From Oligoflexia bacterium (GTDB taxonomy: Bacteria; Bdellovibrionota; UBA1018): a DNA stretch of 63,149 bases. The notes under the pieces are model-generated. The model made no database searches, was not told where the DNA came from, and was given only the letters and a program-made list of their open reading frames with translations. The position numbers were made by a program, and so were the translations under genes. This document shows, in pieces, positions 60,774-63,149 of this stretch (position 1 is its first letter; every line of letters starts with the position of its first letter). The stretch spans positions 1 to 63,149 of the forward strand of contig JACMQW010000100.1 of assembly GCA_014376785.1 (NCBI GenBank), given 5' to 3'.

Positions 60774-61864
60774 GCGAGAGAGGTCACCTCGACGGTGAGT
60801 CCCCGACGAGCCGCTCGGAAAGGGAGGCTTCGAATTCCCGGAAGTGCACTCAGGGAAGCAGAGATCGATTCCCGAAGCGCGGTATTTTTTTCGGGCAGGT
60901 AGACGAAGAAGCAACCCCCGCCACCCGCGCCACAAATTTTCCCGGCCGTTGCGCCCAGTGAGAGGGCGAGCGAAAAGGCCTCATCAATTTCGGGGGTGGT
61001 GATTCCAGCGGCGAGTCCTCGGCGCACACTCCACTCCGAAGCAATGGACTCGCCGATCCCTTTCCAATTTTTTTCAGCAAGATTTGCTTCCAAGAGGTGG
61101 GTCGCGCCGGTGATGCCCTGAAACTGTTCGCGAACTGCTCCCTGACGATCGATGAAGGCTTTGAAAAGTGCCCAGTTATTGATTCCGGAATTCCGTGACT
61201 GTCCCGAATAGAAAAGAAGGAGGCGATCTTCCATTTCGTTCAGCAATTCGGGAGAGAGGGACTTTCGCTCGTGACCGCCCGCACCCCAGCGGAGAATTTG
61301 GAGTCCACCGAACATGGCACCGTAATAGTCCTGCATTCCCGCGGGGACTTTAATCACGGTGGTTTCGACGTCACGGGTGATTTCTACTAATTTTTCCCCG
61401 TCGATCGCCGTGTCGAGGTTTCCATCGCACCAGACTTTCAGAGCCCCGATGATCGAAACAGAGAGGGTCGATGATCCCCCGAGGCCTGCGCCAGCGGGAC
61501 TTTTCGCGCGTGTCGAGAGGGTGAGCCCGCGCAGGGACTCGAATCTTCCCGAACGGCGTTTGCGCTCCAGAAAATATTTCAGGTATTTCCAGTGCAGTTC
61601 AAGCGAAGGGGGTGGCTTCACTCCTTCGATCTCTGACCAATAAAAAGACAGTTCCGCGCTTTGATCTTCTGCGCGTAGCCGGATCTGGGGATCCCGGCCT
61701 TCTTCCGAAGTTTCTTCCAGCACCGTCTCGGCATAGAGGTCGATCGCAAGATTAATCGTCGTTGCGCGCTCCAGGAAAAGGTAGAGCGGCCAAATGTCGA
61801 CCGTCCCCCCGGCAAGATCGATGCGAGTCGGAGCTACGGCGTGGATACGCTTATGAATCTTCAT
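60770..61864 (-). CDS. GHMP-family sugar kinase
   Basis: A 364-residue GHMP kinase with the first motif APTRIDLAGGTVDIWP, the ATP-binding SPAGAGLGGSSTLSVS and the third motif KICGAGGGGCFFVYLPE. The family phosphorylates sugars, mevalonate or homoserine. The APTRIDLAGG and GAGGGGC signatures fit the D-glycero-alpha-D-manno-heptose 7-phosphate kinase (HddA) and fucose-kinase-like groups best. No GmhA, GmhB or nucleotidyltransferase gene is adjacent, so the substrate is not fixed. It is the first gene of a tight operon with the DUF429-like protein and two permeases. Confidence 0.87.
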   Translation of the reverse strand: MKIHKRIHAVAPTRIDLAGGTVDIWPLYLFLERATTINLAIDLYAETVLEETSEEGRDPQIRLRAEDQSAELSFYWSEIEGVKPPPSLELHWKYLKYFLERKRRSGRFESLRGLTLSTRAKSPAGAGLGGSSTLSVSIIGALKVWCDGNLDTAIDGEKLVEITRDVETTVIKVPAGMQDYYGAMFGGLQILRWGAGGHERKSLSPELLNEMEDRLLLFYSGQSRNSGINNWALFKAFIDRQGAVREQFQGITGATHLLEANLAEKNWKGIGESIASEWSVRRGLAAGITTPEIDEAFSLALSLGATAGKICGAGGGGCFFVYLPEKNTALRESISASLSALPGIRSLPFRAARRGLTVEVTSLA

Positions 61865-61897
61865 CTCCCTAAAGATAGTATGCCCACTTTAGGGCCG

Positions 61898-62011
61898 GAA
61901 GGAGTTTTCGACGGGGTGATGAAAATAGTGAGCCACTGCGCGCGGCGGCGAAGCTTTAGAGCGGCGGCCAAGCGCCGCGCGTGTTAAAAAGAAGACCGTG
62001 AAAACTCCTTC
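61898..62011 (+). promoter_or_regulatory. rapA leader with inverted repeats and possible mini-ORF
   Basis: GAAGGAGTTTTC at 61898-61909 pairs perfectly with GAAAACTCCTTC at 62000-62011, which covers the last base of the rapA GTG. Between them CGCGCGGCG (61939-61947) pairs with CGCCGCGCG (61973-61981). A possible 22-codon ORF runs from ATG 61919 to TAA 61985-61987, with GGAAGGAG upstream and six Arg and two Lys residues. Translation or structure here could change access to the rapA start. This is inferred from sequence only. Confidence 0.4.
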
Positions 62012-63149
62012 TTTTTTTCAGATCGGTCAATGTTGGACAAGCGAAGGCGAGCCTGAGCTCGGTCTCGGGTTCGTTCGTGCTTTAGATGAGATGTCGGTCG
62101 CCATCGAATACCCGGCGAACACCCAAGGTCGCATGTACCGAAAAAAGACGGCGCCTCTCCGACGCCTCGAATTTCGTGTGGGCGAGAAGGTATTGGCAAA
62201 AACCGGAAAATCGATGCTGATCGAGCGAGTGGAAACCCGCGATCACCTGAATTGGTACATTGGTCCGGGTGGAGCCGAACTCTGTGAGTCGGACCTTTCT
62301 CCTCATCTGCCGCTCCAGCGGCCCATCGAGCGGTTTCTCAGTGGTAAATGGGATCCTCTCTCTGCCTTCGTTTTGCGCAGAAAGTCTGCCGAAGTAGGCC
62401 ACCGACATCAGAGGTCCCCTGCCAGGGGAATGATCGGTCCGCGCGCAGCACTGCTCCCGCATCAGCTGTACGTGACTTCAGAGATTTCTAAGCGGGGACT
62501 TCCGAGGGCGCTACTTGCGGATGAAGTGGGACTTGGAAAAACGATCGAGGCGGGATGGATTCTCCACCGTTTACTCCTGACCGGACGGATGAAACGCGTT
62601 CTCATCATCGTTCCGGAAGCACTCATGAATCAGTGGTTTGTGGAGCTTCTTCGACGCTTCAATCTCTCTTTTTGGGTTCCGGATTCTCAGAGCGAGGCCG
62701 ACGTCGAAGCCGAGGATCTGGAAACCGAAGACCGCGTCATCTTGAGTCTCGAATCTCTCGTGAAAATGAGAGCCGACGGAATTTTAACCGATCAAAAATG
62801 GGACCTCGTCATCGTCGACGAGGCTCATCGAATCGAGTGGTCCGAAGAAGGCGCAAGCCGCGAATATGAGATCCTAGCCGAACTCGCCGCGAAATCACCA
62901 GGGCTTCTCCTCCTCACGGCGACTCCCGAACAGCTCGGTTTGGTCGGTCATTTTTCCCGCCTGCAACTCATCGACCCTCACCGGTTTTCTTCTTTCCGAA
63001 AATTCGAGCAGGAACACGATAAGTACCGACTGATCGTAAAAATTTCTGAAAAACTGACGTCATCGAAGAAGATCACGCCGTCGGATTCAAAGTCGATTCA
63101 TGCTCTCCTAGACGGAAAAATACCGGACGCGGTTTTTCAAGACCTCGAG
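61998..63149 (+). CDS. rapA: RNA polymerase recycling ATPase RapA (SNF2 family), 5' part
   Basis: The frame is open from GTG 61998 to the last base, 384 codons, so the gene is cut by the window edge. The N-terminus FQIGQCWTSEGEPELGLG and the following beta domains match RapA, which frees stalled or post-termination RNA polymerase using ATP. Walker A ADEVGLGKT has Lys181, DEAH is at 274-277, and LLTATPEQLG follows. Compared with E. coli RapA the spacing to these motifs is nearly the same. It is the first gene on the plus strand after the divergent kinase operon. GTG follows AAAAAGAAG, a weak ribosome site. Confidence 0.94.
   Translation, partial: MKTPSFFQIGQCWTSEGEPELGLGFVRALDEMSVAIEYPANTQGRMYRKKTAPLRRLEFRVGEKVLAKTGKSMLIERVETRDHLNWYIGPGGAELCESDLSPHLPLQRPIERFLSGKWDPLSAFVLRRKSAEVGHRHQRSPARGMIGPRAALLPHQLYVTSEISKRGLPRALLADEVGLGKTIEAGWILHRLLLTGRMKRVLIIVPEALMNQWFVELLRRFNLSFWVPDSQSEADVEAEDLETEDRVILSLESLVKMRADGILTDQKWDLVIVDEAHRIEWSEEGASREYEILAELAAKSPGLLLLTATPEQLGLVGHFSRLQLIDPHRFSSFRKFEQEHDKYRLIVKISEKLTSSKKITPSDSKSIHALLDGKIPDAVFQDLE

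Noticed and set aside
62082-62869. 126-residue minus-strand and 104-residue plus-strand ORFs inside rapA
   Set aside because: Both lie out of frame within the open RapA reading frame, which shows Walker A and DEAH motifs.

Overview
The window reads as a gene-dense chromosome segment of a Gram-negative, LPS-bearing, probably motile bacterium. I count 57 probable protein genes (56 confident plus one tentative 46-residue ORF), two of them cut by the window edges. It has KDO synthesis genes (kdsA, kdsB, kdsC), a TamB/Omp85 pair, a type IV pilus secretin, FliL, a bactofilin, c-di-GMP proteins, and a pseudo-receiver/coiled-coil protein recalling Myxococcus FrzS and AglZ. The order secretin - TPR - efp - accB - accC and this mix of families suggest the former delta-proteobacteria, most likely Bdellovibrionota or a relative. 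There is no rRNA gene to confirm this, so the placement is inference. I saw no tRNA, rRNA, CRISPR array, phage gene or insertion sequence. No gap between genes reaches 300 bases.

Layout. 1-12046 (+): 3' end of a PilQ-like secretin, a TPR protein, efp, accB-accC, a second TPR protein, then a TamB-like giant and a long Omp85 protein in overlapping frames. 12022-13182 (-): a GT87-type membrane glycosyltransferase. 13344-17467 (+): rplM-rpsI with terminator, a PilZ protein, a QEGLA-motif metallopeptidase-like protein, and a periplasmic SurA/PpiC-type isomerase ending at a bidirectional terminator. 17557-21037 (-): a CHASE2 histidine kinase and NtrC-type regulator. 21218-22627 (+): a TrhO-like rhodanese fused to a glutathione-transferase-like region. 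22551-25019 (-): a class A penicillin-binding protein. 25105-26610 (+): an outer-membrane protein. 26676-29258 (-): MBL hydrolase, alanine dehydrogenase and FliL. 29298-33153 (+): an epimerase and two complementary M16 peptidases. 33166-34391 (-): bactofilin and a membrane partner. 34458-38534 (+): pseudo-receiver/coiled-coil protein, diguanylate cyclase, metallophosphoesterase. 38554-39078 (-): BON protein. 39312-46197: kdsB-pyrG (+), kdsA (-), kdsC-proB-proA-proC (+). 46265-49057 (-): OmpA-like protein, a small membrane ORF and a CPA2 antiporter. 49284-54661 (+): complete iscR-iscS-iscU-iscA-hscB-hscA-fdx cluster. 54658-58090 (+): oligopeptide-type binding lipoprotein, two MaoC-fold proteins and a PAP2 lipoprotein. 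58101-61864 (-): GHMP sugar kinase, a DUF429-like protein and two Opp/Dpp-type permeases in one tight operon. 61998-63149 (+): 5' part of rapA.

Functionally the window is mainly envelope biogenesis (LPS precursor supply, outer-membrane assembly, peptidoglycan synthesis, lipoproteins), with housekeeping metabolism (fatty-acid initiation, proline, CTP, Fe-S clusters) and signalling (c-di-GMP, two-component). No obvious new defence or mobile system is present. The items most worth a second look are the TrhO-GST fusion, the GHMP kinase/DUF429/permease operon with altered DUF429 acidic residues, the rapA leader with a possible Arg-rich mini-ORF, the split M16 peptidase pair, the signalling operon at 34458-38534, and several structured leaders.
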